In this document: piece by piece, positions 44,037 to 53,960 of the stretch | How the letters are laid out: every line of letters begins with the position of its first letter | Numbering within the stretch: position 1 is the first letter of the stretch | Notes under the pieces: generated by a model | The model's input: the letters and a program-made list of their open reading frames with translations, nothing else | Told to the model about the DNA's origin: nothing | Databases searched by the model: none | From: Streptosporangiales bacterium | Lineage (GTDB): Bacteria; Actinomycetota; Actinomycetes; Streptosporangiales; WHST01 | DNA length: 64,000 bases | Assembly (NCBI GenBank): GCA_009379825.1 | Contig: WHTA01000005.1 | Coordinates: 62,001 to 126,000, forward strand | Direction of reading: 5' to 3' | Made by a program: the position numbers and the translations under genes

Positions 44037-44822
44037 CTACGCGATCCGCACCGCGAGGCCATCGAGCCCGTCGACCTGGTCGTACCGCTTCAGCACGTCA
44101 GGGTCGTGCCCAGGCACGATCAGCTCCGACGAGCTCGCAAGCGCGTGCAGGGTGTCGAAGGTGTCGTACATGCCGGGCAGCGACATGAAGATGCCGAACG
44201 GGGCGTCGTTCTCCACGTTGCCGTACAGGTGCGTGGCGTCCGCGGCGAGCACGACTGTGCCGCGTTCGGTCTCCACGCTCACCACCTGCAGCCCGGCCGT
44301 GTGCCCGCCGACGTGATGCACCCGCACACCTGGCACCACCTCGTGCTCACCGTCGACGAACAGCATCCGCCCGTCGAGGCCGAACCGGACCAGGCGTTCC
44401 ATGTCGTCACGTTCGACCAGGCGCCGGAACTCCTTGCGCCACGCGTACTTCCCCGTCCAGAACGCCATCTCCTTCTCCTGTACGACGAAGCGTGCATCGC
44501 TGAACGCCTCGATGTCGCCGACGTGATCGTAGTGGAAGTGCGAAAGGATGACGTACGGCACCGAGTCGCACGCGGTGTCGAGCATCGCGAGCGCCTGTGA
44601 CGGCGACCGGAAGTGGTTGCGCTTGCGGCGTGCAGCGGTCTCCGCGGTGAACCCCGCGTCGACCACGACGTCCTGTGCGCCCGACCTGATCAGCCAGACG
44701 TAGTAGTCGAGCTGGCGTTGCTCGTCCCACGGATGTGCGGCGGAGCCGTGGAAGTACTCACCGCGTACGCCGTGCGTGTGCTCACCGAACTTGACCGCGT
44801 AGACCTCGTGCACGTTCGACAT
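44037..44822 (-). CDS. MBL-fold metallo-hydrolase (lactonase-like)
   Basis: A 261-residue metallo-beta-lactamase-fold enzyme. The HxHxDH motif is present as LSHFHYDHVGD, with further ligands GGHTAGLQVVSV, LAADATHLYGN and VPGHDPDVL. The arrangement resembles N-acyl-homoserine lactonases, but those occur in many catabolic operons as lactone, amide or thioester hydrolases. ATG at 44822 is preceded by GAGGAAG; a GTG at 44831 is an alternative. In the operon it would open a lactone or cleave an ester. Confidence 0.88.
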   Translation of the reverse strand: MSNVHEVYAVKFGEHTHGVRGEYFHGSAAHPWDEQRQLDYYVWLIRSGAQDVVVDAGFTAETAARRKRNHFRSPSQALAMLDTACDSVPYVILSHFHYDHVGDIEAFSDARFVVQEKEMAFWTGKYAWRKEFRRLVERDDMERLVRFGLDGRMLFVDGEHEVVPGVRVHHVGGHTAGLQVVSVETERGTVVLAADATHLYGNVENDAPFGIFMSLPGMYDTFDTLHALASSSELIVPGHDPDVLKRYDQVDGLDGLAVRIA

Positions 44823-44839
44823 CTGGATCACTTCCTCGG

Positions 44840-45715
44840 TTACTCGGCGTCGATGAGGCGGACGACGGCCGTGTGGTACGCGTCGGCGTGGCCCTGTTCG
44901 CAGAGCTCGTCGAGCAGCTGGTGCGCGAGCTCGCCCGCGGGCGCGCGTACCCCGACGTCCGCGGCCAGGTCGAGGGCGTAACCGACGTCCTTGCGCATGT
45001 ACCTTGCGGGGAACGCGCTCTCAGGGTGCAGGTCGGGCAGCAACGCCTTCTTGCCGTGATTCTCCAGCGTGAAGCTCGCGGCCGAGCCCTTGCCCAGTGC
45101 GTCGAACAGCTGCTCGTCGCCGACCAGACCGCTCCTGCGCGCGAGCGTGACCGCCTCGGCGAGCGCGACCACGGTCTCGAAGACGACCATGTTGTTCAGC
45201 AGCTTCACCAACGCACCCGCACCGACAGGACCGCAGTGCGTGACGTCGGTGGCGAAGCACCGCAGTAATGGTTCTACCCGCGCGAACACCTCGGCGTCCG
45301 CACCCACGGTGATGGCGAGCGTGCCCTCGACGGCGGCGTGCCTCGTGCGTGCGACCGGCGCATCGGCGAACGCGACGCCACGGCCGGCGAGCACCTCCGC
45401 GAGCCGCTGCACCAGCCGTACCGGCGACGTGCTCAGGTCCACGACCGTCTGGCCTTCCCTGCAGTGCCCGAGCACGTCGGTGACGACCGCTTCGACCTCG
45501 TCGCCGCCAGGCAGCGAGCAGAACACGATGTCGCTCGCGGCCACCAACTCGGCCGCTGACGACGCGTGCGTGCCGCCGGCGCGCTCCACTTCCGCGACAG
45601 CCGCAGTGTCGATGTCGTAGGCCGTCACCGGCTTGCCGCTGTGCCGCAGCAGGTTGTGGCACATCGGCGCACCCATCACGCCGAGGCCGATGAAGCCCAG
45701 TACGGTATCCGTCAT
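44840..45715 (-). CDS. Beta-hydroxyacid dehydrogenase (3-hydroxyisobutyrate DH family), copy 2
   Basis: A 291-residue enzyme with VLGFIGLGVMGAPMCHNLLRHSGKPVTAYD, FADAPVARTRHAAVEGTLAITVG and GAGALVKLLNNMVVFETVVALAE (Lys). It belongs to the same family as the 43139 gene but the two are clearly different in sequence, so they likely act on different intermediates. ATG at 45715 behind GGGAGGTCTCC. That ribosome site lies in one arm of an 11-bp inverted repeat in the upstream leader, a possible control on translation. Confidence 0.9.
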   Translation of the reverse strand: MTDTVLGFIGLGVMGAPMCHNLLRHSGKPVTAYDIDTAAVAEVERAGGTHASSAAELVAASDIVFCSLPGGDEVEAVVTDVLGHCREGQTVVDLSTSPVRLVQRLAEVLAGRGVAFADAPVARTRHAAVEGTLAITVGADAEVFARVEPLLRCFATDVTHCGPVGAGALVKLLNNMVVFETVVALAEAVTLARRSGLVGDEQLFDALGKGSAASFTLENHGKKALLPDLHPESAFPARYMRKDVGYALDLAADVGVRAPAGELAHQLLDELCEQGHADAYHTAVVRLIDAE

Positions 45716-45720
45716 GAGGA

Positions 45721-45807
45721 GACCTCCCGCGTGAGCATCGCAGCGAGAACATGACCGGACAGCGATGCGGCCACCGCAGATGAGCGAGGAGCGGAGCGCG
45801 GGAGGTC
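45721..45807 (-). promoter_or_regulatory. Inverted repeat that could mask the ribosome site of copy 2 dehydrogenase
   Basis: On the minus strand GACCTCCCGCG (45807-45797) is perfectly complementary to CGCGGGAGGTC (45731-45721), which contains the GGGAGG ribosome site of the gene starting at 45715. The arms are 11 bp, all GC but for two pairs, with 65 nt between. The leader between the TcuA-like stop (45825) and the start could thus fold to hide the ribosome site. Coincidence is possible because ribosome sites often meet CCTCC in GC-rich DNA. Confidence 0.45.
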
Positions 45808-45824
45808 GACGGGGTGCACTGTCA

Positions 45825-47327
45825 TTAGGCAGCCGCCTCACCCACCGCGGCCGCCGCGGCGTTCGCACCCGCGATGCGGCCGAACACCGCGCCACGGACG
45901 AGACCGGAGCCGCCGGGATAGTTGTGGTAGAAGAAGTCGCCGGCGATCTCGCCGGTGGCGTAGAGCCCGGGCATCGCGCGTCCCTCGGTGTCGAGCACGC
46001 GTGCGTCCGTGTCGATCTTCAGCCCACCGTACGTGAACGTGATGCCGCACGTCACCGGGTACACGACGAACGGCGGGTCCTCGATCCGCTGCGCCCAGTT
46101 CGACTTCGGTGGTTGTCCCACCGGCTCGGCCGCGACACCGTCGGACGTGAGCGGGTCGAACCGTTGCGCGGCGTCGGGCGCAACCGCGGCGTTGAACGCC
46201 TCGATCGTCTCGGCGAGCGCCTTCGCCGGCAGGTCGAGACACTCGGCCAGCTCGTCGAGGGTGTCGGCGACCACCGGCGTGCCGGTCTGGTACCGCGGTT
46301 CGAGCAGGTGTGCCGTCTTCTGGTCGAACACCTGGTACGCGACGCCCTCCGGCTGGGCGAGGATCGCGCTGCCGGTCTTCGCGTACGTCAGCCAGACGTG
46401 GTCCTCGCCCTCGTCCACGAACCGCACACCCCGGCGGTTCACCAACACCGCGTACGGGTACGAGTACCGGCTGAGCTTGTCGGTGAGGTCGAGGTCGCCG
46501 ACCGGCGGGTGGGCGGCGTCCTGCGGGCTGGCGTGGCAACCACCCCAGTGCCCGGCGGGCTGCGCACCGGTAAGCAGCGCCTGGGTCAGCATGGTGCCCA
46601 TGTTGAACCGCGACCCGCGTACCTTCACCAGGTCCCACCCTGGACCGAGGTAGCGCAGTCGCATCTCCGGGTTCGCCTCGAACCCACCGCTGGCGAGTAC
46701 GACGGTGCCGTGCACCTCGTCGTACCTGTCGTTGCGCCGGATCCGCACACCTTCGACCGTCGACCCACGGGTCACCAGCCCCACCGCGGGCGACGAGTAC
46801 CAGACCTCGATGCCGGCGCGTTCCACCGCCTCGAACAGCCGCTCCACCAGGCCGACACCCTCGCCACGGGCACGGATGGCACCACCCGGCGGCACGTCGT
46901 AGACGCGGTCGAGCTTGTCCAGGTCGAACAGCTTGTTCGCGGTCAGCTCCCACTCGACGCCGCGCTGCCGCATCCAGTCGACCGTCTCGTACGAGCGGTC
47001 GACGACCGTGTGTACGAGCGGCAGCGGCGGCCGTCCCGCGGAGGTGCTCAGCCAGTCCTCTATGTACTGCTCCCGCGGGTACGCCCCGACCGACACCTTG
47101 CCGAGGAACCGTTCGCTCGACTCGTGCAGCAACGGGCGGATCGAGTCGAGCCCGTCGTGCGCCGTGCGGAAGATGCCGCCGGAGAACCTGCTGTTCCCGC
47201 CGCGCTCCGCCTCGTCGGCGGCCTCGAGCACGATCACCTTCGCGCCCGCCTCGTGCGCGGCGAGTGCCGCGACCAGCGCGGCGTTGCCTGCTCCTACGAC
47301 GACGACGTCGGTCTCGGTGGTGGCCAA
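45825..47327 (-). CDS. tcuA: TcuA-like FAD-dependent dehydrogenase, second copy
   Basis: A 500-residue flavoprotein. TDVVVVGAGNAALVAALAAHEAGAKVIVLE, ERGGNSRFSGGIFRTAHDG (the GGNSR signature close to TcuA), GTVVLASGGFEANPEMRLRYLGPGWDLVK and YPGGSGLVRGAVFGRIAGANA are present. It is clearly homologous to the 38649 gene; both share SNWA..I..PP and CGITFTxGG. It lies 12 bp beyond the MHS symporter gene. The pairing of TcuA-type enzyme with an MHS transporter repeats the tcuABC layout of enterobacteria, but there is no TcuB-like iron-sulfur protein here. Confidence 0.87.
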   Translation of the reverse strand: MATTETDVVVVGAGNAALVAALAAHEAGAKVIVLEAADEAERGGNSRFSGGIFRTAHDGLDSIRPLLHESSERFLGKVSVGAYPREQYIEDWLSTSAGRPPLPLVHTVVDRSYETVDWMRQRGVEWELTANKLFDLDKLDRVYDVPPGGAIRARGEGVGLVERLFEAVERAGIEVWYSSPAVGLVTRGSTVEGVRIRRNDRYDEVHGTVVLASGGFEANPEMRLRYLGPGWDLVKVRGSRFNMGTMLTQALLTGAQPAGHWGGCHASPQDAAHPPVGDLDLTDKLSRYSYPYAVLVNRRGVRFVDEGEDHVWLTYAKTGSAILAQPEGVAYQVFDQKTAHLLEPRYQTGTPVVADTLDELAECLDLPAKALAETIEAFNAAVAPDAAQRFDPLTSDGVAAEPVGQPPKSNWAQRIEDPPFVVYPVTCGITFTYGGLKIDTDARVLDTEGRAMPGLYATGEIAGDFFYHNYPGGSGLVRGAVFGRIAGANAAAAAVGEAAA

Positions 47328-47339
47328 GTTGTCCTCCGG

Positions 47340-48650
47340 TTAGCCGTGGCTGGCGAGCTTCTTGTCCGGCTCGACGGCGTCGTCGAGTCGTAGCCGTGAG
47401 GTCTCGGGGGCGAGGTACGCGGCGAACGCGCTGACCAACGCGGCCACCGCCATGTACCCGGCGAACAGCCACGGTGTACCACCCGCGGCGGCGACGAGTG
47501 CGGTCGCGATGATCGGCAACGGCCCACCGAACAGCGCACCCGCGATCTGGTAGCCGAGCGACAGGCCGGTGTACCTGACCGCCGTCGGGAAGAGCTCGGA
47601 GAAGAAGCTCGCCTGCGTACCGTACACGGCGGAGTGGCCGATGCCGAGACACACCGCGATGCCGATGAACAGCAACACGGTCGACCCGAGGCTGGCGAGC
47701 CAGAAGAACGGGAACGCGCACAGCGCGAGGAACACCAACCCGACGATGTAGACCGGCCGGCGGCCGACCCGGTCGGAGAGGTGCGCGAACGCGGGCAGCG
47801 TGCACGTCTCGATCAACGCCGCGATGCTGACGGCCACGAGCACCGTGCTGTTCGGATAGCCGAGCTGCGTGGTCGCGTACGCCAGGATGAACGTCGCGAA
47901 CGTGTAGAAGTAGGTGTTCGGCGCGATGTGCGCGACGATCACGATGAGCACGCGACCCGGGTGGCGCCGCACGACGTCCACGACCGGCAGCCGCACCACG
48001 GCCTGCTGCCGCTTGGCGTCCTGGAACGCCGGGCTCTCCACGATCCGCATCCGGATCACCAGGCCGACGACGACGAGCACGAAGCTGAGCAGGAACGGGA
48101 TACGCCAACCCCAGGCGAGGAAGCTCGCTTCCGGCATGGTGTTGAACAGGTAGAACACCGCCGTGCCGAGCACGAGCCCGCCCGGCACGCCCATCTGCGG
48201 CCAGGCGGCGCCGAGGCCACGGCGGCCGGCCGGCGCGTGCTCGACGGCCATCACCACCGCACCGCCGTACTCACCGCCGACGGCGAGGCCCTGCAGGATC
48301 CGCAACGTCACCAGCAACAGCGGCGCCCACACGTCGATGCTGTCGTACGTGGGCAACACACCGACGAGCATCGTCGCGATGCCCATGCCCACGACGGTGA
48401 TGACGAGCATCGACTTGCGGCTCACCCGGTCGCCGAAGTGCCCGGCGAGCACACCGCCGATCGGCCTGGCGAGCCACCCGGTCGCGAACGTCGCGAACGA
48501 CAGCAGCGTGCCCGCGAGCGGGGAGAACGAGGGGAAGAACAGCTGGTTGAAGATCAGCGCGGCGGCCGTACCGTAGATGAAGAAATCGTACCACTCCACC
48601 GTCGTACCGACGAGGGTGGCGATCGCGACTCTGCGACTCTGCCGAGACAT
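47340..48650 (-). CDS. MHS-family MFS carboxylate symporter
   Basis: A 436-residue, twelve-helix symporter of the metabolite:H+ family. SRRVAIATLVGTTVEWYDFFIYGTAAAL, GHFGDRVSRKSMLVITVVGMG and LRILQGLAVGGEYGGAVVMAVEHAP are standard. TcuC, the tricarballylate transporter, belongs to this family, as do citrate and alpha-ketoglutarate permeases. Placed between the aldehyde dehydrogenase and TcuA-like genes, it is the expected entry route for the pathway acid. It is the third MHS gene in the window. Confidence 0.92.
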   Translation of the reverse strand: MSRQSRRVAIATLVGTTVEWYDFFIYGTAAALIFNQLFFPSFSPLAGTLLSFATFATGWLARPIGGVLAGHFGDRVSRKSMLVITVVGMGIATMLVGVLPTYDSIDVWAPLLLVTLRILQGLAVGGEYGGAVVMAVEHAPAGRRGLGAAWPQMGVPGGLVLGTAVFYLFNTMPEASFLAWGWRIPFLLSFVLVVVGLVIRMRIVESPAFQDAKRQQAVVRLPVVDVVRRHPGRVLIVIVAHIAPNTYFYTFATFILAYATTQLGYPNSTVLVAVSIAALIETCTLPAFAHLSDRVGRRPVYIVGLVFLALCAFPFFWLASLGSTVLLFIGIAVCLGIGHSAVYGTQASFFSELFPTAVRYTGLSLGYQIAGALFGGPLPIIATALVAAAGGTPWLFAGYMAVAALVSAFAAYLAPETSRLRLDDAVEPDKKLASHG

Positions 48651-48692
48651 CTCGAACCTCCGAGTTGCTTGGTCCCCCGGGATGGATTTGGC

Positions 48693-50153
<1,461 letters not shown>

Positions 50154-50174
50154 CGCGCCATCCCTTCGCGGGCA

Positions 50175-50212
50175 TTGCATGCATATTGCACCCAATCTCT
50201 GCGCCTTGTAAA
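50175..50212 (-). promoter_or_regulatory. Promoter and GntR operator (site 2) of the long operon
   Basis: On the minus strand -35 TTTACA (50212-50207), an 18-bp spacer and -10 CAATAT (50188-50183) are followed by the palindrome-like TTGCATGCAT (plus-strand sense, 50175-50184), which overlaps the -10 box and start point. The near-identical TTGCATGCAA stands at 40191. Placing over the start point suggests repression. Confidence 0.58.
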
Positions 50213-50250
50213 GGTCCGTACTGTCGGTACCGGCTGGCAGCGTGTTCGCG

Positions 50251-50610
50251 ATGACGACGGACGAGTGGTTGCGCAGCCACGGCGCACCGCACCAGGACCA
50301 GGCGCGCGAGCTGGCCGAGACCGTGCGGGCGGCCGCCGAGCTGCAGGAAGCGGTCAAGTGGGGGCGGCTGACGTTCACCGCCGCGGCCGACTGGCACCAC
50401 TGGGTGTGCGCGATCGCGGTCGCGAAGAACGGCGTCAGCCTGGTGTTCCACAAGGGCGTACTGCTCGCCGACCCGGCCGGCCTGTTGGTCGGCGACGGCC
50501 GGGACGTGCGCCGCGTCCCTTACCCGTCGGCGTCGGCACAACCGGACGCCGTGACGGCCCTCGTGCGCGAGGCCGTCGCACACCAGCGGGACATGCTCCC
50601 CGACGGCTGA
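50251..50610 (+). CDS. DUF1801-type small protein
   Basis: A 119-residue protein. ELAETVRAAAELQEAVKWGRLTFTAAADWHHWVCAIAVAKNGVSLVFHKGVLLADPAGLLVGDG has the K-W-G-x-x-x-F core of the DUF1801 (YdhG-like) fold. Role unknown. ATG at 50251 (50242 GTG possible). It diverges from the aldehyde dehydrogenase operon. Confidence 0.7.
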   Translation: MTTDEWLRSHGAPHQDQARELAETVRAAAELQEAVKWGRLTFTAAADWHHWVCAIAVAKNGVSLVFHKGVLLADPAGLLVGDGRDVRRVPYPSASAQPDAVTALVREAVAHQRDMLPDG

Positions 50611-50703
50611 CGTGGCGCACGTCACCGTTGACCGGATTCGTGCTGCCGCCATACGGTGCCAGCGACCCAGCCGGCCCGTCCTGCGTGATGAAGGAGACCG
50701 CCG

Positions 50704-51594
50704 ATGGCGATCGAATCCTGGCGGTGGGCCGAGGCGCAGTGGCGGCGTCCGGTAGAACGGGTACGAGCGGGCCGACGGCTCGTACCACCGACCTGGCCCG
50801 GTGACGCACGCGTCGCCGTGACGATCTCGTTCGACTCCGACCACGAGACGTCCGCTCTGCGAGACGGCATCACCCATCCTGGCCGGTTGTCCCAGGGCGA
50901 GTACGGCGCACGCGCCGCGGTCCCGCGGATCCTGCGGCTGCTCGACCGATACGGGGTCCCTGCGACGTTCTTCATGCCCGCGGTCGCCGCGCTGCTGCAT
51001 CCCGACGAGCCGCGCAGCTACGTCGAGAGCGGTCACGAGATCGGTGTGCACGGCTGGATCCACGAGCGCAACACCCTGCTCGACGCCGACGCCGAGCTCG
51101 ACCTCACGGCACGCAGCATCGACACGCTCGAGCGGCTCTCCGGTGCGCGTCCGGTCGGCATCCGTACGCCGTCGTGGGAGTTCAGCGAACACACGCTCGA
51201 CGTCATCAGGAAGCTCGGCTTCCGTTACGACTCCTCGCTGATGGGCGACGACGAGCCGTACGAGATAGTCGCCGACGGCGCCCCGACCGGCATCGTCGAA
51301 CTGCCGGTGGAGTGGATCCGCGACGATGCGCCGTGTCTGACGATGGACCGGTTCGGCGGTCTGCGGCCGTACACCGCACCACGCGAGCTCGGCAGGATCT
51401 GGCGCGACGAGTTCGACCAGGCACGGCAGGAGCGTGGTGTCTTCCAGCTCACGCTGCACCCGCACGTCATCGGGCATCGCTCACGCATCGTCGTGCTCGA
51501 CGAGCTGCTCGACCACATCACGAGCTTCGACGACGTCTGGCTGGCCACGCACGAGCAGGTCGTCGAGCAGGTCGCCGCGGAGCTCGGCACATAG
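50704..51594 (+). CDS. Polysaccharide deacetylase (NodB)-family protein
   Basis: A 296-residue protein with the NodB homology fold. VAVTISFDSDHET contains the metal-binding Asp pair, YGVPATFFMPAV the second motif, and GHEIGVHGWIHERN the His motif. The arrangement is typical of PuuE/allantoinase-like or peptidoglycan-deacetylase-like members. No signal peptide is visible, so it probably acts on a small cytoplasmic amide rather than on the wall. GTG and ATG starts near 50704 are possible; ATG is used. Its stop overlaps the remnant gene that follows. Confidence 0.85.
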   Translation: MAIESWRWAEAQWRRPVERVRAGRRLVPPTWPGDARVAVTISFDSDHETSALRDGITHPGRLSQGEYGARAAVPRILRLLDRYGVPATFFMPAVAALLHPDEPRSYVESGHEIGVHGWIHERNTLLDADAELDLTARSIDTLERLSGARPVGIRTPSWEFSEHTLDVIRKLGFRYDSSLMGDDEPYEIVADGAPTGIVELPVEWIRDDAPCLTMDRFGGLRPYTAPRELGRIWRDEFDQARQERGVFQLTLHPHVIGHRSRIVVLDELLDHITSFDDVWLATHEQVVEQVAAELGT

Positions 51595-52102
51595 TGGTGG
51601 CAGGACTGGGAGCGGTGCTGGTGCGCGCCGGCCATCCCGTCGGTGCAGAACGGCCTGCACGAGGCGGTACTCGCGGAGCACCTCGGGGTTGAACGCACGG
51701 TCGGCGCGTTCGTCGACTTCTTCGCCGACGTGGTCGAGCCGGGTGTGATCGCCGGTGGCGGCACCGGGGCGCTCGTGCTCGGCGAGCTCGACGGGCGCAC
51801 CTCGACGCGCATCGCGGAGCTTGCCCGCGACCTCGCCACCTGGGGACCGGTCGAGACGACGACAACGTGATGGGCTTCCTCTGGTCGAAGCTGGGCTTCG
51901 GCGCGATGCTCGCCGCGACGGCACTTGCCGACGCACCGATGGCCGAGCCGATCGACCGGCAGGAAGAACTCATCGCCATGGCCCACCGCGCCGATGTGCC
52001 CACGCCGTACCTCACGGCGCTGGCGCATGCGTTGCGGCGACTGGAGTCCGTCGAACTCGGCACGGCGGAGGACAACTCGTCCGGCTCGCCGAGGTGCGCT
52101 GA
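51594..52102 (+). pseudogene. Ketopantoate reductase-like (PanE/ApbA) remnant
   Basis: Pieces of a PanE/ApbA-type reductase. The start VVAGLGAVLVRAGHPV looks like a Rossmann N-terminus; it jumps directly to PSVQNGLHEAVLAEHLGVERTVGAFVDFFADVVEPGVIAGGGTGALVLGELDG, which in the family begins near residue 95, and the frame differs. A further one-base shift at about 51860 is needed to continue ETT-DNVMGFLWSKLGFGAMLAATALADAPMAEP. Missing middle sequence and two frame breaks mark it as decayed; it is not merely a sequence error. Downstream, the end is short. It follows the deacetylase directly. Confidence 0.75.
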
Positions 52103-52108
52103 GCCGGG

Positions 52109-53904
52109 TCAGCCCCGCGGGCGCAGCTCGAGCAGGTGGCGGCCGGCGCGGAGCTCGGTGACGCCGTGCAGGTGCAGCCCGGCACGCTCGGCGAGGGCGG
52201 CGTACTCGTCCAGGTCCCTGCCGCCACCGCCGAACCTCGCGTACATCTGCAGGTCGTACGCGAGGTCGTGGTCGTGGTCGTGCTCGCTCGGCAGCCGCTC
52301 AACGAGCAGGATGCGGCGGTCACCAGCCGCCTCCGCAACCCGGGTGAGGATGGCGACCGCCTCGGCGTCCGGCCAGTCGTGCAACACCTGGGCGAGTACG
52401 TAGACGTCGCCGTCGGGCGGCAGCGGCTCGAAGAAGCTCTGCGGCACCACCCGTACCCGGTCGGCGAGCCCGCGCTCGCCGAGCGAGTGGCGCGCGCGTT
52501 CCGCGGTCGTGGGCAGCTCGACGAGCGTTCCGCGGGTGCCCGGGTGCGCGTCGAGCACGACTGCGAGGAACGTCCCTGTGCCGCCGCCGACGTCCACCAT
52601 GTGCTCCTCGCCGGTGAGCGCGAACGCCTCGACAGAACGCGCCGACCACAGCGCGGACTCCTGCCCCTGTGCGTGGTCGAACGTGCTGCCGAGCTTGTCG
52701 TCGCTGCCGAGCCGGGCCCAGAACGCCCGTCCGGTCGCGTGCTCGTAGCCGGACCCGCCGGTGCGCAGCGAGTGCAGCAAGCCAGGCCAGCAGTCGTCGA
52801 TGCGCGCGTAACCACTGCGGTGGTCGTAGCGTTCGTGCACGTGGTCCTCGACGAGCACGGACCCGAGCGCCGTGAGCCCGACGGTGTCGTCCGCGCCGAG
52901 GGTGAACAGCTTCTCGTGGGCGAGCACGCGGAGCAGCTTGCGGATGCCGCGGGCCTGGGTGCCCGTTGCCGCGGCGAGCGCGGTGACCGTGGTGTGCCCG
53001 TCGATCACGTGCTCCGCGAGGTCGAGGGTGAGCGCCGCGCGCGCCGCGTAAGGAACGGCGAGGTCGACGGCGTCCTGCAGGCGGTGCAGCTCCTCGGCCG
53101 CCTGCAGCTGGGAGTGCCCGGCCCGCCAGTAACCGGCGACGTCGACGCAGCGGCGTGCGACCTGCTGGTCGCGCTTGAACCAGCGCCTGACGGGACGCAG
53201 CATGCCCGCTTCGCCTGCTGCCAGGCGTAGACCTGGCCGTCCCGCCACGGCGCGGACCGCACCGCGTCCATCAGCGCGTCGGGGCCCGCGGTGTCCCTGT
53301 GCACCCAGGTGAGGTGCAGGTCGGCGCGGTGGTCGAGGGTCTGCTCCTCGCTCGCGGAAGCCACCGACACGACGGCGGTCACCGGCGTGCCCGAGGGCAG
53401 CTCCTCGATGCGGCGGGCGATGGCCGGCAGCGCCGTCTCGTCGCCGACCAGGAAGTACCAGTCGATCCCTGGCGGCAACACCGTCGTGCCGCGCGGACCG
53501 GCGACGAGCGCGCGGTCGCCGGGCTTCACTCGGTCCGCCCACTCGGCCGCGAGACCGCCGACGTGCCGGACGAAGTCGAGCTCCAACCGACGTGCCGTGG
53601 CGTCGTGCCGCCGCGGGGTGTAGTCGCGGGCCCGTCCGATCGTCTCCGGCAGCCAGTCGAGGAAGCCGTCGTTCTGGGCCGGCGCGACGACGGTGGGGGC
53701 GTCCGGGCCGAGCACGACGACCTTGACGTGGTCGTCGGCGTTCTCCGTGACGAACGGCCCGATCTGGTAGCCGTTGTTGCGGAAGGCGCCGAGCTGGTCG
53801 CCGGTCAGCACCACGCGCCGCATCAGCGGCGTCACGTCGTACGCGTCGAGCACCTCCAGGTCGCGGATGACGATCGGGTACGGCTTGTGCTCGCGGCCAC
53901 TCAC
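52109..53904 (-). CDS. Siderophore-interacting protein fused to an O-methyltransferase, frameshifted
   Basis: A predicted 598-residue fusion. Residues about 1-260 are a siderophore-interacting FAD-binding reductase (VTPLMRRVVLTGDQL, DYTPRRHDATARRLELDFVRH, WADRVKPGDRALVAGPRG, WYFLVGDETALPAIARRIEELP, APWRDGQVYAW). After a missing base near 53219 the frame continues AGEAGMLRPVRRWFKRDQQ and VDVAGYWRAGHSQ, the normal SIP end, without a stop. It runs on into a dimerisation domain and a catalytic O-methyltransferase domain (MVDVGGGTGTFLAVVLDAHPGTRGTLVELPTTAE, LAQVLHDWPDAEAVAILTRV). GTG start after GAGGAGG. A palindromic iron box lies 15 bp upstream. Function: ferric-siderophore reduction coupled to a methylation step, by inference. 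Confidence 0.8.
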
Positions 53905-53918
53905 TACGGCCTCCTCTC

Positions 53919-53960
53919 GACTCAGAACCTAGTTAGGCTAGCCTAACTAGGTTCTGAGTC
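53919..53960 (-). promoter_or_regulatory. Perfect 42-bp palindrome containing an iron (DtxR/DmdR) box
   Basis: The 21-bp left arm beginning GACTCAGAACC (53919-53939) is perfectly repeated in reverse complement at 53940-53960. The core TTAGGCTAGCCTAA (53933-53946) matches the iron box TTAGGTTAGGCTAACCTAA at its palindromic centre. It sits just upstream of the SIP fusion gene and spans the AraC gene's stop codon. Role: iron-dependent repression; the outer arms may also be an AraC terminator, although no T-run follows. Confidence 0.8.

Noticed and set aside
44037-44822. Quorum-quenching N-acyl-homoserine lactonase
   Set aside because: The metal motif is shared by many hydrolases, and the gene lies inside a carboxylate-catabolism operon, so a pathway lactonase or thioesterase is more likely.
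45838-48108. Long open frame of 756 codons antisense-phased over the TcuA-like and MHS genes
   Set aside because: It is Arg/Ala-rich, lacks any family motif and lies over two well-supported genes on the same strand in another phase. High GC content produces such open frames.
53919-53960. Intrinsic terminator of the AraC gene
   Set aside because: The stem is strong but has no T-run on the minus-strand side, and its core fits an iron box in the promoter of the next gene. A dual role remains possible.
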